Assembly (NCBI GenBank): GCA_902168085.1
Contig: CABHOP010000091.1
Span: forward strand, 1 to 58,688
Length of the DNA stretch: 58,688 nucleotides
Source of the DNA: an uncultured Bacteroides sp.
Lineage (GTDB): Bacteria; Bacteroidota; Bacteroidia; Chitinophagales; Chitinophagaceae
Direction: 5' to 3'
Shown: one piece after another, positions 43,835-52,835 of the stretch
Layout: each line of letters starts with the position of its first letter
Position numbering within the stretch: position 1 is the first letter of the stretch
Made by a program: the position numbers and the translations under genes
The notes under the pieces: model-generated
What the model was told of the DNA's origin: nothing
Databases searched by the model: none
The model's input: the letters and a program-made list of their open reading frames with translations, nothing else

Positions 43835-44308
43835 ATGAAACATCTTTTATTCCTTGCACTGATCACTGTAATGGCATTAGGTGCCTGCAAAAAAAGGTCG
43901 AATGTAAATGGTGATATAAAAAACCGTCGTGAAATCCTTGTTTCACGCAACTGGCAAATGATTAGCAGGCTGGACAATGGTGAGTATTCAGAGATCAAGA
44001 ATTGCCAGAAAGACAACTACTTCGTATTTGAAGCTAATGGCTTAGGCCGCTGGGAAGAAGGCGCTAATAACTGTTTTGACACAGCATCTGGTGGTGGTGA
44101 AAACCCTACACCTCCCACTTACACGTCTTTCACATGGTCTATGTCGGGCGATCAACGCGATCTCCATCTTAAAGATTTTGAAAAAGACGGACGTGATCCT
44201 GAATGGATGATCGTTAATATGGACTATAACAGCATGGATATACGCTGGTCAGAATTTGATAGTACCGGCTATCTTCATACATTTAATATGAAGTTTAAGG
44301 CGTTTTAA
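43835..44308 (+). CDS. small lipoprotein, lipocalin-like
   Basis: 157 residues with a lipoprotein signal (MKHLLFLALITVMALGAC, Cys 18) and basic residues right after the Cys. The mature chain is short and beta-rich: ILVSRNWQMISRLDNGEYS, a CQKDNYFVFEANGLGRW block and a late WSMSGDQRDLHL. The pattern (short solvent-exposed lipoprotein measuring deviation from a template) resembles the lipocalin-like DUF family common in Bacteroidota, but this is topology-level similarity only. Function unknown. Confidence 0.78.
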   Translation: MKHLLFLALITVMALGACKKRSNVNGDIKNRREILVSRNWQMISRLDNGEYSEIKNCQKDNYFVFEANGLGRWEEGANNCFDTASGGGENPTPPTYTSFTWSMSGDQRDLHLKDFEKDGRDPEWMIVNMDYNSMDIRWSEFDSTGYLHTFNMKFKAF

Positions 44309-44335
44309 CTTAACATATACCATAATTGAAACATG

Positions 44336-44364
44336 CTATAGACACTGATAGACAGTGTCTATAG
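44336..44364 (+). terminator. hairpin after the small lipoprotein gene
   Basis: 12-bp perfect stem CTATAGACACTG/CAGTGTCTATAG with ATAGA loop. The downstream T tract is weak, so it could instead be an operator or RNA stability element for either neighbour. Confidence 0.6.
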
Positions 44365-44468
44365 TCGCTTATTTTAACTTATATGTTAAAATAAAGCTGG
44401 TTAGCATTGTGTGCATTAAGATTCGAGGTATAATTTTTAGATTTGTGCATCCAAATTTTATACACTCA

Positions 44469-45152
44469 ATGAGAAATCTGAAGACTGTATGCGTATGCAT
44501 TTGCATAGCAGCCTCCACCTCACTTATTGGATGTAGCAGTAGTGAGCAATTGAAAAAACCTTCCTATTCAAAAAATACAAAGCATAAACCCGGTTTTATA
44601 GATAGTGTGTCAATACAAGGGAATGCTACAACCTTAAAAACAGATGTAAATGGCTCTTCACGCTTCGTGAAGAAGCAGCCGTCGTACAATATCGTTTCTA
44701 ATGAAATTCAGGCTAAATATGCAGATATGCTGGGCGTATTGCCACAGTATGTAAAGAGCCTGAGCCTATATGGTTTTATAGAAGATTGGTACGGTGTACG
44801 CTACCGTTTTGGGGGTAATGATAAAGATGGTATCGATTGCTCTGCTTTCGTACAGAGGTTGTATGATAGTGTTTTTGGTATCAATTTGCTTCGCACAGCA
44901 TATGAACAATTCAGCAATGTAAAATTTGTAGATGGCAAACATGACCTTCAGGAAGGCGACCTGGTGTTCTTCCGCAAGGGTAAACATATTGGGCATGTTG
45001 GCGTTTACCTGATGAATAACTATTTTGTACACGCATCATCATCAGGCGGTGTAATGATAAGCAGCCTGAATGAGAGCTATTGGCAACGCAGGTATGCCGG
45101 TGCCGGCTACATTGCCAGCAAGGCTAAAACAAAATATAACGCAGGTTTATAA
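44469..45152 (+). CDS. NlpC/P60 family cell-wall hydrolase lipoprotein
   Basis: About 227 residues from ATG 44469; the frame is open from 44355, but a TAGATTTG box at ~44439 and the signal peptide favour the later start. A lipobox (STSLIGC) gives an anchored lipoprotein. The C-terminal domain is NlpC/P60: catalytic Cys in DGIDCSAFVQRLY, then LQEGDLVFFRKGKHIGHVGVY with the His, and the third polar residue in FVHASSSGGV. Family members cut peptide stems in peptidoglycan. It ends four bases before the convergent phosphatase stop with no clear terminator. Confidence 0.93.
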   Translation: MRNLKTVCVCICIAASTSLIGCSSSEQLKKPSYSKNTKHKPGFIDSVSIQGNATTLKTDVNGSSRFVKKQPSYNIVSNEIQAKYADMLGVLPQYVKSLSLYGFIEDWYGVRYRFGGNDKDGIDCSAFVQRLYDSVFGINLLRTAYEQFSNVKFVDGKHDLQEGDLVFFRKGKHIGHVGVYLMNNYFVHASSSGGVMISSLNESYWQRRYAGAGYIASKAKTKYNAGL

Positions 45153-45156
45153 AATA

Positions 45157-46785
45157 CTAATCAGTTATTTCTGTTATTACATGCCCGACACAACCGTTGG
45201 GCATTTGTATTTTAAGCAATGCCGAAAGTGTGGCTGCTATATCTGTCATGTATATGGTACGATTGGTTTTCCCTTTAGGTATACCCCATCCATACCATAG
45301 TAACGGCAAGTGCGAGTCGTATGGGTTCCAACTGCCATGCGTGGTGCCTGTAGAAGGGCCATAACCACTATACCATGCCGGGTTTAATATAATTTGTATC
45401 ACACCGCTGCGCTTGCGGTTATAGCCGTTCATCACCATCGTTTTAATAGGCTCCGGTACTACTGCATCATCCATATCCTCCATGTCTATCACAAATGATA
45501 CGCCTTCCTGTTTTTTATACCACTCTACTATTGCATGCTTTAAAGCATCCTTGTCTATTTTTGCTTTTTCAATTTGTTTCTCATTCAGATAAACCTGGTA
45601 ATTACTCAGGTCGCGTATCAAGCTATCCTTACCAAATTTGTTCTTTACAAAATCGTACAAACCTGTTATCGCTGCTTGTTCAGGAGTGCTTCCGGCAGGT
45701 ATTTTAATGTCCTGCATATATTGGGCATTATGCGCGCCACCATGATCGGCAGTTAAGAATACAGTATATGCCCCCTTCCCAACATGTCTGTCCAGGTATC
45801 TGAAGAATGATGCTAATTCGTTATCAAGTCTTAAATACATATCTTCTACTTCTATTGCATTTGGAGCGAAGAGGTGTCCGGCATAATCTGTTGACGACAG
45901 GCTTACGCATAAGAAATCTGTACTACTACCCTGTCCTAATGCTTCTCCCTTTATACATGCTTTTGCGGCTTTCAGCGTAATAGTATTTCCTCCGGGCGTA
46001 TAACGCAGCGCGCCATAGCCTTTCCTGGTATCAATGGCTTTATGTGGAAATACAGGTTCCTTTTCACCTTTCAAAACACCTTCGTAAGGGTTCTTATCAG
46101 CCAGGCTTTGCGTATAAGTTGCTATCGGGTACAAGGTGTTCCACTCTATCGCCGAAAGGGTATCAGCATAGCGCTTATTATTGAAAGCAACCAGCCATCC
46201 CGGTAACGTATTACTGTAGTAAGTACTGCTAATGAAATTGCCTGTACTATCATCAAACCAATAAGCACCATTTGCCAGGTGGCCGGCAGGTAATATACCA
46301 CCACGGTCTTTCAGGGCTATACCAAATACTTTTGAACGCATATTGGTTGCTAACCGCAATTCGTCTGTAATAGTAGTCGTTAGCATGTTCCTGGGGCTCA
46401 TTTTACCTGCCCGCACGCTGCCACCTACAGATTGTACCATATTATCATCCGTACAATACATGGCTTCGCCGGTTGCATTTTCTATCCAGTCGTTACCCGC
46501 TATACCGTGTATAGCAGGTACGCTACCCGTATAAACGCATGTATGCCCGGGGGCTGTAAAAGTGGGTGTGTAATTAATAGAAGTAGCCTCGCAATTAAAA
46601 CCGCTATTCATCAGGCGTTTAAACCCACCTTCTCCATATCGGTCATAATACCTGTATAAATAATCCCACCGCATTTGGTCTACCACTATACCTACTACCA
46701 ATGCAGGACGTTTTAGACCGGATTGTTGCGCATTTGTAGCAGAAAATATCAATAATGATAGAACAATACAATATATGTACCTCAT
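45157..46785 (-). CDS. PafA-like alkaline phosphatase, secreted
   Basis: 542 residues with a signal peptide (residues ~1-19, ending TNA). The alkaline-phosphatase superfamily metal ligands show in VVDQMRWDY (Asp 36) and TADHGGAH. The nucleophile is Thr ~77 in TPTFTAPGHT, which places it with the phosphate-irrepressible, calcium-activated PafA type of Bacteroidota rather than the Ser-type PhoA. It hydrolyses phosphate monoesters in the periplasm or outside. It is convergent with the NlpC/P60 gene. Confidence 0.93.
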   Translation of the reverse strand: MRYIYCIVLSLLIFSATNAQQSGLKRPALVVGIVVDQMRWDYLYRYYDRYGEGGFKRLMNSGFNCEATSINYTPTFTAPGHTCVYTGSVPAIHGIAGNDWIENATGEAMYCTDDNMVQSVGGSVRAGKMSPRNMLTTTITDELRLATNMRSKVFGIALKDRGGILPAGHLANGAYWFDDSTGNFISSTYYSNTLPGWLVAFNNKRYADTLSAIEWNTLYPIATYTQSLADKNPYEGVLKGEKEPVFPHKAIDTRKGYGALRYTPGGNTITLKAAKACIKGEALGQGSSTDFLCVSLSSTDYAGHLFAPNAIEVEDMYLRLDNELASFFRYLDRHVGKGAYTVFLTADHGGAHNAQYMQDIKIPAGSTPEQAAITGLYDFVKNKFGKDSLIRDLSNYQVYLNEKQIEKAKIDKDALKHAIVEWYKKQEGVSFVIDMEDMDDAVVPEPIKTMVMNGYNRKRSGVIQIILNPAWYSGYGPSTGTTHGSWNPYDSHLPLLWYGWGIPKGKTNRTIYMTDIAATLSALLKIQMPNGCVGHVITEITD

Positions 46786-46848
46786 GAGCTAAAATAAAGT
46801 ATACGGCAAAATTGGGTAATATCCACTAATACTTAGGCGATAATTCTT

Positions 46849-46856
46849 TATTTTTG
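46849..46856 (+). promoter_or_regulatory. -7 box TATTTTTG of the alpha-oxoamine synthase gene
   Basis: Exact TAnnTTTG match with a 43-base leader before ATG 46900. The -33 element is weak. Confidence 0.5.
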
Positions 46857-46899
46857 CATGATTAATTAGTTATTGACAAAAAACAACTAACTGTATACT

Positions 46900-48162
46900 A
46901 TGGATTTATTTGCCAAATTTGAGAATAAACTAGGTCCGATAGGTGATTACGCAGAAAAAGCACCAGGTTATTTTGCATTCCCAAAACTTGAAGGTGAAAT
47001 AGGCAACCGTATGATGTTCCAGGGTAAAGAGCGTATCGTTTGGAGCCTGAACAATTACCTGGGTCTTGCCAATCACCCGGAAGTACGTAAGGCAGATAAA
47101 GAAGCAGCTGAAAAATTTGGATTAGCTTATCCAATGGGTGCCCGTATGATGAGCGGCAACTCAAACAATCATGAAAAACTGGAAAAAGACCTGGCCGAAT
47201 TTGTAGGTAAAGAAGAAGCTATGCTATTCAATTACGGTTACCAGGGTATGGTTTCCGCTATCGATAGTCTGTGCAGCCGTCGCGATGTGATTGTTTACGA
47301 TGCGGAATCGCACGCATGTATCATAGATGGACTGCGTATGCATCCCGGTCATCGCTATGTTTTCAAACACAATAATGTAGAAGATTGCGAAAAGCAACTG
47401 CAACGCGCCACCGAAATGGCAGCACAAACCGGTGGTGGTATACTGGTAATAACTGAAGGCGTATTTGGTATGAGTGGTAACCAGGGCCGTTGTAAAGAAA
47501 TAGCTGCCTTGAAGAGCAAATACGAATTCCGCTTATTTGTAGATGATGCGCATGGCTTTGGTACTATGGGAAAAACAGGTGCCGGCATTGGAGAAGAGCA
47601 AGACTGCATAGATGAAATAGATATCTACTTCTCTACTTTTGCCAAGTCTATGGCCAGCATCGGCGGTTTCATAGCAGCTGATAAGAAAGTGCTTACTTTC
47701 CTGCGCTATAATATGCGTTCACAGGTGTTTGCAAAATCGCTGCCAATGGCAATAGTGGTGGGCAACCAAAAACGCCTGGACTTGTTGCGCAGTCAGCCGG
47801 AGTTGAAAGAAAAACTATGGCACAATGTAAACCGCCTGCAAAACGGTTTGCGCGAGCGTGGCTTTGAGATAGGTACTACCAACACACCGGTAACGCCTGT
47901 GCATATGAAAGGTGGTTTGTTTGATGCTACACAATTGATATTTGACATGCGTGAGAACTATAACATCTTCTGCTCTGTAGTAGTATATCCAGTTATACCT
48001 AAAGGACAAATCATCCTGCGACTGATACCTACAGCTGCACATACAGATGAAGATATAGACCTGACACTACAAGCCTTCAGCGAACTGCGTGATAAAGTAG
48101 AACAAAAACTATATCCGCAGGAAATGCCTAACATAGGCGCTACAGCTGCTGCTACCGTTTAA
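46900..48162 (+). CDS. alpha-oxoamine synthase, serine palmitoyltransferase-like
   Basis: 420 residues. Fold-type I PLP enzyme with LNNYLGLANHPEV, YPMGARMMSGNS, YDAESHACIIDGL, DDAHGFGTMG and the PLP lysine in STFAKSMASIGGF. It is closest by pattern to the Bacteroidota branch that includes serine palmitoyltransferase and the related acyltransferases of sulfonolipid (capnine) formation, and less to 2-amino-3-ketobutyrate ligase or BioF. The acyl acceptor (serine, glycine or cysteate) cannot be decided by eye. It should form the long-chain base of sphingolipid-like membrane lipids. A hairpin terminator follows. Confidence 0.88.
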   Translation: MDLFAKFENKLGPIGDYAEKAPGYFAFPKLEGEIGNRMMFQGKERIVWSLNNYLGLANHPEVRKADKEAAEKFGLAYPMGARMMSGNSNNHEKLEKDLAEFVGKEEAMLFNYGYQGMVSAIDSLCSRRDVIVYDAESHACIIDGLRMHPGHRYVFKHNNVEDCEKQLQRATEMAAQTGGGILVITEGVFGMSGNQGRCKEIAALKSKYEFRLFVDDAHGFGTMGKTGAGIGEEQDCIDEIDIYFSTFAKSMASIGGFIAADKKVLTFLRYNMRSQVFAKSLPMAIVVGNQKRLDLLRSQPELKEKLWHNVNRLQNGLRERGFEIGTTNTPVTPVHMKGGLFDATQLIFDMRENYNIFCSVVVYPVIPKGQIILRLIPTAAHTDEDIDLTLQAFSELRDKVEQKLYPQEMPNIGATAAATV

Positions 48163-48187
48163 TACTATTTCAACAGATAAAGATTTG

Positions 48188-48216
48188 AAAGCCACCTATT
48201 ATTACAGGTGGCTTTT
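48188..48216 (+). terminator. terminator after the alpha-oxoamine synthase gene
   Basis: Ten-bp stem AAAGCCACCT/AGGTGGCTTT with a T-rich tail, 26 bases past the stop. Confidence 0.87.
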
Positions 48217-48248
48217 GTATTTTAGCACGCATAATTCATACTAGTCTA

Positions 48249-49118
48249 ATGAAAGTTTTCATAGCAGGTGCATCGGGTCTTGTAGGTAGCAATTGCCTCA
48301 AACACTTTACAGAACAGGGATGGGATGTGAAGGGTTCTTATTTTTCTTATGAAGTGCCCGGTACGGTATTCTATAATACACTGGATATTCAAGACACCAA
48401 TAACTTTGATGTAGTGAGCTGGAACCCTGATGTAGTAGTGCATTGTGGGGCCATGACCCATGTGGATAAATGTGAAACGGAACCAGATGAAAGCTATAAA
48501 CAAACTGTACAAAGCACCATCAACCTGTTGGCAGTAGCTAAGCAATGCGGTGCCAAGTTTGTATATATATCTACCGACTATGTATTTGATGGCGTAGATG
48601 GTCCATACAAGGAAACTGCACCTGTTAATCCGCTAAGTGTATATGCACGTCACAAATTAGAAGCGGAACAATTATCATTAAGTGAACTGGAACATACTTT
48701 GGTATTGCGCGTGACAAATGTGTATGGTGACGAAGCACGAGGTAAAAACTTTATAGCCCGCATTATAGATCAATGCAAGAATAACCAGAAGCTTACATTG
48801 AAGCTGCCTTATGATCAATACGCAACACCTGCCAATGCATGGGATATAGCACGTGCTATGTACTTACTATTGCGTGATAAAAAAGAAGGGATTTATCACA
48901 TAGGCAGTACCGATTATCTGAACCGTGTGGAGCTGGCACTTCGTGTACTAAAATATTTTCCCGATGCAGAATATGATTTGTTGCCTATGAGCACAAGCGA
49001 ATTGAATCAACCTGCTGCTCGTCCTTTGCTGGGAGGTTTTATTACATTGAAGTTCAGCAGTGAATATCCTACTTTCTTATATAGCAATGTTGATGATTAT
49101 ATGAAGCAAAAAGTATAA
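48249..49118 (+). CDS. RmlD-like sugar-nucleotide reductase
   Basis: 289 residues of extended SDR type. FIAGASGLVGSNCLKHF binds NAD(P), VSWNPDVVVHCGAMTHVDKCE is typical of RmlD, and the catalytic set is YISTDYVFDG, then YARHK (Tyr/Lys). It ends with a C-terminal LSTSELNQPAARPLLGG-like substrate block reading MSTSELNQPAARPL. It resembles dTDP-4-dehydrorhamnose reductase but no rmlABC gene is nearby, so it could be another 4-keto reductase or a SAM-synthase beta-like protein. The downstream 357 bp contain no coding gene. Confidence 0.88.
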   Translation: MKVFIAGASGLVGSNCLKHFTEQGWDVKGSYFSYEVPGTVFYNTLDIQDTNNFDVVSWNPDVVVHCGAMTHVDKCETEPDESYKQTVQSTINLLAVAKQCGAKFVYISTDYVFDGVDGPYKETAPVNPLSVYARHKLEAEQLSLSELEHTLVLRVTNVYGDEARGKNFIARIIDQCKNNQKLTLKLPYDQYATPANAWDIARAMYLLLRDKKEGIYHIGSTDYLNRVELALRVLKYFPDAEYDLLPMSTSELNQPAARPLLGGFITLKFSSEYPTFLYSNVDDYMKQKV

Positions 49119-49165
49119 TAGCTTCATTCTTAGTATACGTTCCACATTATTTACAGCCAAAAAAA

Positions 49166-49193
49166 ATCCCGACTTATCGTAATAAGTCGGGAT
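49166..49193 (-). terminator. leftward-facing terminator with no annotated gene upstream
   Basis: 12-bp perfect stem ATCCCGACTTAT/ATAAGTCGGGAT, CGTA loop, followed by seven or eight Ts on the minus strand only. No minus-strand gene ends here, so it may belong to a small RNA transcribed leftward from within 49200-49470, or act as antisense to the RmlD-like gene end. Confidence 0.6.
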
Positions 49194-49347
49194 AGGACTG
49201 TACTTACTAACCCATCGTAAGCAGAACAAATATCTGAAAAAGGTTCCGGAATTGAAAATTATTTTTCAGCAAACGCCACCAATACCCTCCTCTTTTAATC
49301 CACAAGTATTGTAGTTGTCTTTTTGCCACTAAAACCAGTAATAAATT

Positions 49348-49407
49348 CATTAAAAATAGACATTTTGTCATTAAAAACTTAAAATAGGTGACATTTTTTC
49401 ATTAAAA
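49348..49407 (+). promoter_or_regulatory. phased repeats upstream of hsp20
   Basis: Two copies of GACATTTT(G/T)TCATTAAAA (49359-49376 and 49390-49407; one difference in 18 nt) lie 31 bp apart, and the CATTAAAA part also occurs at 49348. The spacings of 21 and 31 bp are close to whole turns of the helix. They look like binding sites for an activator or repressor. Confidence 0.5.
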
Positions 49408-49412
49408 TTTCA

Positions 49413-49429
49413 TTGGTATTGAGTTTGCA
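49413..49429 (+). promoter_or_regulatory. possible sigma-54 promoter of hsp20
   Basis: TTGG-TATT-GAGT-TTGCA: GG and GC are separated by exactly 10 bp, as in -24/-12 elements, and the TTGCA end fits the consensus. Predicted start near 49440, giving a leader of ~37 nt. The -24 side (TTGGTA rather than TTGGCAC) is only a partial match. Confidence 0.4.
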
Positions 49430-49476
49430 TAAGTATTCTCGTAACATTTTACTAAAAACAAAAAACGAATAGACTT

Positions 49477-49890
49477 ATGTACAACTACAGAAAAGCTTAC
49501 GGAATGGTACCCAAAATGGTTGATGACATGAACCGTTTCTTTTATGATGATAACTGGAGTAACATCAGCGCGCCGGTAAACATTAAGGAAACAGACAACA
49601 CATATGAGATACATGTAGTAGCTCCGGGATTAAATAAAGAAGATTTTAAGATTACGGTAGACGAGAATAAACTCAAGATCTCTTACGAACACAAAGAAGA
49701 AAATAAAGAACAACAAGATAAATGGTTGCGCAATGAATACCGCCACCGCTCTTTCAAGCGCAGCTTTACGCTTAGCGATAAGGTAAGTGCTGAAGGCGTT
49801 CATGCAAAATATACAGATGGTATACTGAACGTTATACTGCCTAAAAAAGAGCAAACAGCACCTGCAACCAAAGAAATTAGCGTAGCATAA
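49477..49890 (+). CDS. Hsp20-family small heat-shock protein
   Basis: 137 residues. The alpha-crystallin domain spans ~35-125: VNIKETDNTYEIHVVAPGLNK, DFKITVDENKLKIS, YRHRSFKRSFTLSDKV and the closing DGILNVILPKKE. The N-terminus is short, and the C-terminal I-x-V motif reads ISV. It is an ATP-independent holdase that binds unfolding proteins. Two terminator-like hairpins follow. The upstream repeats and GG-N10-GC element suggest regulated expression. Confidence 0.95.
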   Translation: MYNYRKAYGMVPKMVDDMNRFFYDDNWSNISAPVNIKETDNTYEIHVVAPGLNKEDFKITVDENKLKISYEHKEENKEQQDKWLRNEYRHRSFKRSFTLSDKVSAEGVHAKYTDGILNVILPKKEQTAPATKEISVA

Positions 49891-49922
49891 GGCTGATAGA
49901 TTGACAGATAGACGAGTGAATG

Positions 49923-49951
49923 AAGCGGTGTTTTTACACCGCTTTCTTTTT
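49923..49951 (+). terminator. terminator after hsp20
   Basis: Nine-bp stem AAGCGGTGT/ACACCGCTT with TTTT loop and a T run on the plus strand. Confidence 0.87.
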
Positions 49952-49959
49952 AAATGCAA

Positions 49960-49981
49960 ATGCCGCCAATGATGGCGGCAT
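49960..49981 (-). terminator. hairpin at the end of the M16 peptidase gene
   Basis: Nine-bp stem ATGCCGCCA/TGGCGGCAT with ATGA loop; a moderately T-rich tail follows on the minus strand, 25 bases past the stop. Confidence 0.65.
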
Positions 49982-50005
49982 CCGTATAGTTATATGTGGT
50001 GAATA

Positions 50006-52738
50006 TTACTTCTTTATAAAATCGCCCGCATAGATAAGAATGATCTTATCAGGCGTTAAATATTTCTTCATCACAGTATTTATCTCATTTACTTTTAGTG
50101 CTTTGGCTTTTGTTTCCATTTCTGTGTAGAAATTCAGGTCTTTGTCATTGTACATATAAGTATTCAGCATATTTACCAGGGCATTATTATTATCCAGGTA
50201 TATTTTGCGTTGTTGCAACCAGCTATCCAATGAGCTTTTCCATTCCTGATCAGTGAAGCCATTAGCCAGTGCTTTCTTTATTTCTTCATTCAATGCAGTA
50301 TTCAATTTGTCTTTATACAGCGGGTTGAAGATAGCATATACACCCCATGAACCGGAAGGGTATTTATAGTCGGCACTGTAATAAGAACCGGCACCATAAC
50401 TCATACCTTCTGCTTCCCTAAGCCTTTGTGGTATGCGGGAAGAAAGGAAGGCACCACCCCCCAGCATTTCATTAGCCATTGTCAATGCAACAAAATCAGG
50501 GTCTTTTTGGGTCATGTTGATATTCAGTCCGCCTTGCATCGTAGCGTTGGTCTTGTCATTTATCTGTACGGTTTCCACACCACCTTTCACATCAAAGTAT
50601 TTCTCTTCAATATCTTTATATGGCGTTTTAGCTGTCCAATTGCTATACGATTTAGCCAGTTCACTCTTTACTTGTTCTGCGTCCAGGCCACCAACAAAGG
50701 TTGTATATCCTGCGCTACTGCCATAAAAGTCTTTGTAAAACGATTTGATATCTCCTAATGTTACATTTTTAATAGCTGCCAGTTGCTCTTCAGATGTTTG
50801 CGGATAGAACGGGTGGCCCTTAGGGTACAGGTTCATACGTTTCATCAATACTTCTGATGATACATTGCCGGGATCAGACATATATGCTTCCAGGTCGGCT
50901 TTTGCATCCAATACCAGTTTATCAAATTCATTCTCATCAAATGATGGGTGTAGTAACATATCCTGCAGCAAATCCATTGCAGCAGCAAAGTTTTCTTTAT
51001 CTGTATTTATAGACGCGTACAGCGTGTTCGTAGTACCATAAAAGTTGATGCTGGTTTTTATTTTGTCCAGCTGATCGTTAATATCTTTCCGGCTGCGGGT
51101 TTTTGTGCCATACTTCAGCATGCGCGATGTGAGGTAAGCCACACTACCCTTGCCTGACAGGTTTTTTTCATCACCCATCTTCAGCATTACCGTACCGAAT
51201 ATTTTATCACCCTTTGTAGGTTTGCGTAAAATGGCATATTTCATGCCGTTGGAAAGCGTGCCATACACCGTTTTAGCTTTAATATTAGCTATGGTAGGCT
51301 CAAAGGTTTCAGTAATTTCTTTTACTTCTTTGCCTTTATAATCTTTCGTTACAGCAGCTATGTCTGGTGTTACTGCTACTTCACTACGCTGTGGTGCTTT
51401 ATCCGGCACAAAGGTTCCGTATGTACGGTTACTCTTCTTATAATATTTCTTAGCTACGGCCTGTACATCGGCCAGCTTCAGGTTTTCTATACGGTCGCGG
51501 TTTATGTACCATAGCTTATAGCTGCCCGTGCTTATGATGTTAGCAAGGTTTACCCCAAAGTAAATCGTATTATTATACAGGTTTTCGTATTGCTTCAACA
51601 AGCCATTCTTGGCACGGTCAAGATCTTCCTGCGTAATCGTTAATGTATCTACCCCATCCATAGATGACAGGAATTCTTTACGCACAGCGGAAATGCTTTT
51701 ATCCATCGGCACTTCTGCATTATAATAGCTGAAGCCCGGGTCTTGTAATGGCATGGTATAACCATATACCTTCGTGGCCATTTTGCTTTCAATAAGCTTT
51801 TTGTACAAGTATCCAGATGGTTCGTTAGTTAATATTTCTATCAGCGCTTCATTAGCAGCATAGTCTTTATCTGCAAAGCTGGGGGTATGATACCCCATTG
51901 CCACATATTGGATATCTCCGTTACGACGTAGCTGCACCATACGTTCACCATCCTGTGTGGGTTCTACCGTATAGGTAGCAGGTATCACGCGGCTTGGTTT
52001 AGGAATGGGTGCAAAGTATTGCTGTATCCATTGCAGGGTTTTCTCTTTATCAAACTTACCGGCTACTATCAGTGTAGCATTATCGGGCTGATAATATTTC
52101 TTATAAAATGCCCTTAGGTTCTCTATGGGTACTTTCTCTATATCTTCTTTACTACCAATGGTAGACTTACCATAGTTGTGCCACAAGTACATGGTAGAAA
52201 CGATACGCTCCATCAATATACTTTCAGGATAGTTCTCGCCTGCTTCAAACTCATTACGCACCACCGAAAACTCTTTATCCAGTTCTTCTTTCGCTATCAG
52301 CGAGTTTACCATGCGGTCGGCTTCCATATCCAATGCCCATTTCAGGTTGTCATCTGTAGCGGGCAATATTTCGTAATAGTTCGTACGGTCGTACCAGGTA
52401 GTACCGTTGGCTTGTGCCCCCTTATCGGCTATTGCCTTTTTTATGTCTTTGATGCGTTTGGTGCCTTTAAAGAGCATATGCTCCAGTAAGTGCGCCATTC
52501 CTGTTTCACCATATCCTTCATGACGCGAACCTACATTATACACGATATTTACCAATACATTGTTTTGTGTAGCATCGGGCAGCAGCAGTACCTGCATGCC
52601 ATTTGCCATTTTGTATTCCTGTACGTTCTCTACCTTTCCAACATAGGTAGGTGCGCCCCCGGTGGCGGCTTTTTTGGCTTGGGCATAAGACAGCAATGTA
52701 CTGCCGGCCAGCGCCAAACTAAGGATGGTGCGTTTCAT
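50006..52738 (-). CDS. M16-family zinc metallopeptidase, secreted
   Basis: About 910 residues from ATG 52738, which gives a signal peptide (RTILSLALAGSTLLSYAQ); the frame is open from 52789. The N-terminal half has the inverted zinc motif HLLEH (83-87) with the downstream E in the NEFEAGENYPES region. The second half is the inactive M16 repeat (KTVYGTLSNGMKYAILRKPT, GGGAFLSSRIPQRLREAEGM, SYGAGSYYS). Pitrilysin/insulinase-type clamshell of full length, probably periplasmic, degrading peptides. The same-strand sensor kinase gene ends 98 bp upstream. Confidence 0.94.
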   Translation of the reverse strand: MKRTILSLALAGSTLLSYAQAKKAATGGAPTYVGKVENVQEYKMANGMQVLLLPDATQNNVLVNIVYNVGSRHEGYGETGMAHLLEHMLFKGTKRIKDIKKAIADKGAQANGTTWYDRTNYYEILPATDDNLKWALDMEADRMVNSLIAKEELDKEFSVVRNEFEAGENYPESILMERIVSTMYLWHNYGKSTIGSKEDIEKVPIENLRAFYKKYYQPDNATLIVAGKFDKEKTLQWIQQYFAPIPKPSRVIPATYTVEPTQDGERMVQLRRNGDIQYVAMGYHTPSFADKDYAANEALIEILTNEPSGYLYKKLIESKMATKVYGYTMPLQDPGFSYYNAEVPMDKSISAVRKEFLSSMDGVDTLTITQEDLDRAKNGLLKQYENLYNNTIYFGVNLANIISTGSYKLWYINRDRIENLKLADVQAVAKKYYKKSNRTYGTFVPDKAPQRSEVAVTPDIAAVTKDYKGKEVKEITETFEPTIANIKAKTVYGTLSNGMKYAILRKPTKGDKIFGTVMLKMGDEKNLSGKGSVAYLTSRMLKYGTKTRSRKDINDQLDKIKTSINFYGTTNTLYASINTDKENFAAAMDLLQDMLLHPSFDENEFDKLVLDAKADLEAYMSDPGNVSSEVLMKRMNLYPKGHPFYPQTSEEQLAAIKNVTLGDIKSFYKDFYGSSAGYTTFVGGLDAEQVKSELAKSYSNWTAKTPYKDIEEKYFDVKGGVETVQINDKTNATMQGGLNINMTQKDPDFVALTMANEMLGGGAFLSSRIPQRLREAEGMSYGAGSYYSADYKYPSGSWGVYAIFNPLYKDKLNTALNEEIKKALANGFTDQEWKSSLDSWLQQRKIYLDNNNALVNMLNTYMYNDKDLNFYTEMETKAKALKVNEINTVMKKYLTPDKIILIYAGDFIKK

Positions 52739-52835
52739 ATGTAAATAGTTTGAAAGTTTAAATATAAACGATATGATAGGTAAAGTCAAGTATAAAGCTC
52801 ATATTCTATATGTCTTTGGCAGATGTTTAACACCC

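Noticed and set aside
45150-45160. Missing terminator as evidence of a broken gene end
   Set aside because: The NlpC/P60 and phosphatase stops are simply convergent and four bases apart; both proteins have complete C-termini.
49402-49614. 70-codon minus-strand frame across the hsp20 start
   Set aside because: It overlaps the heat-shock coding sequence and the upstream repeats, and shows no domain or promoter.
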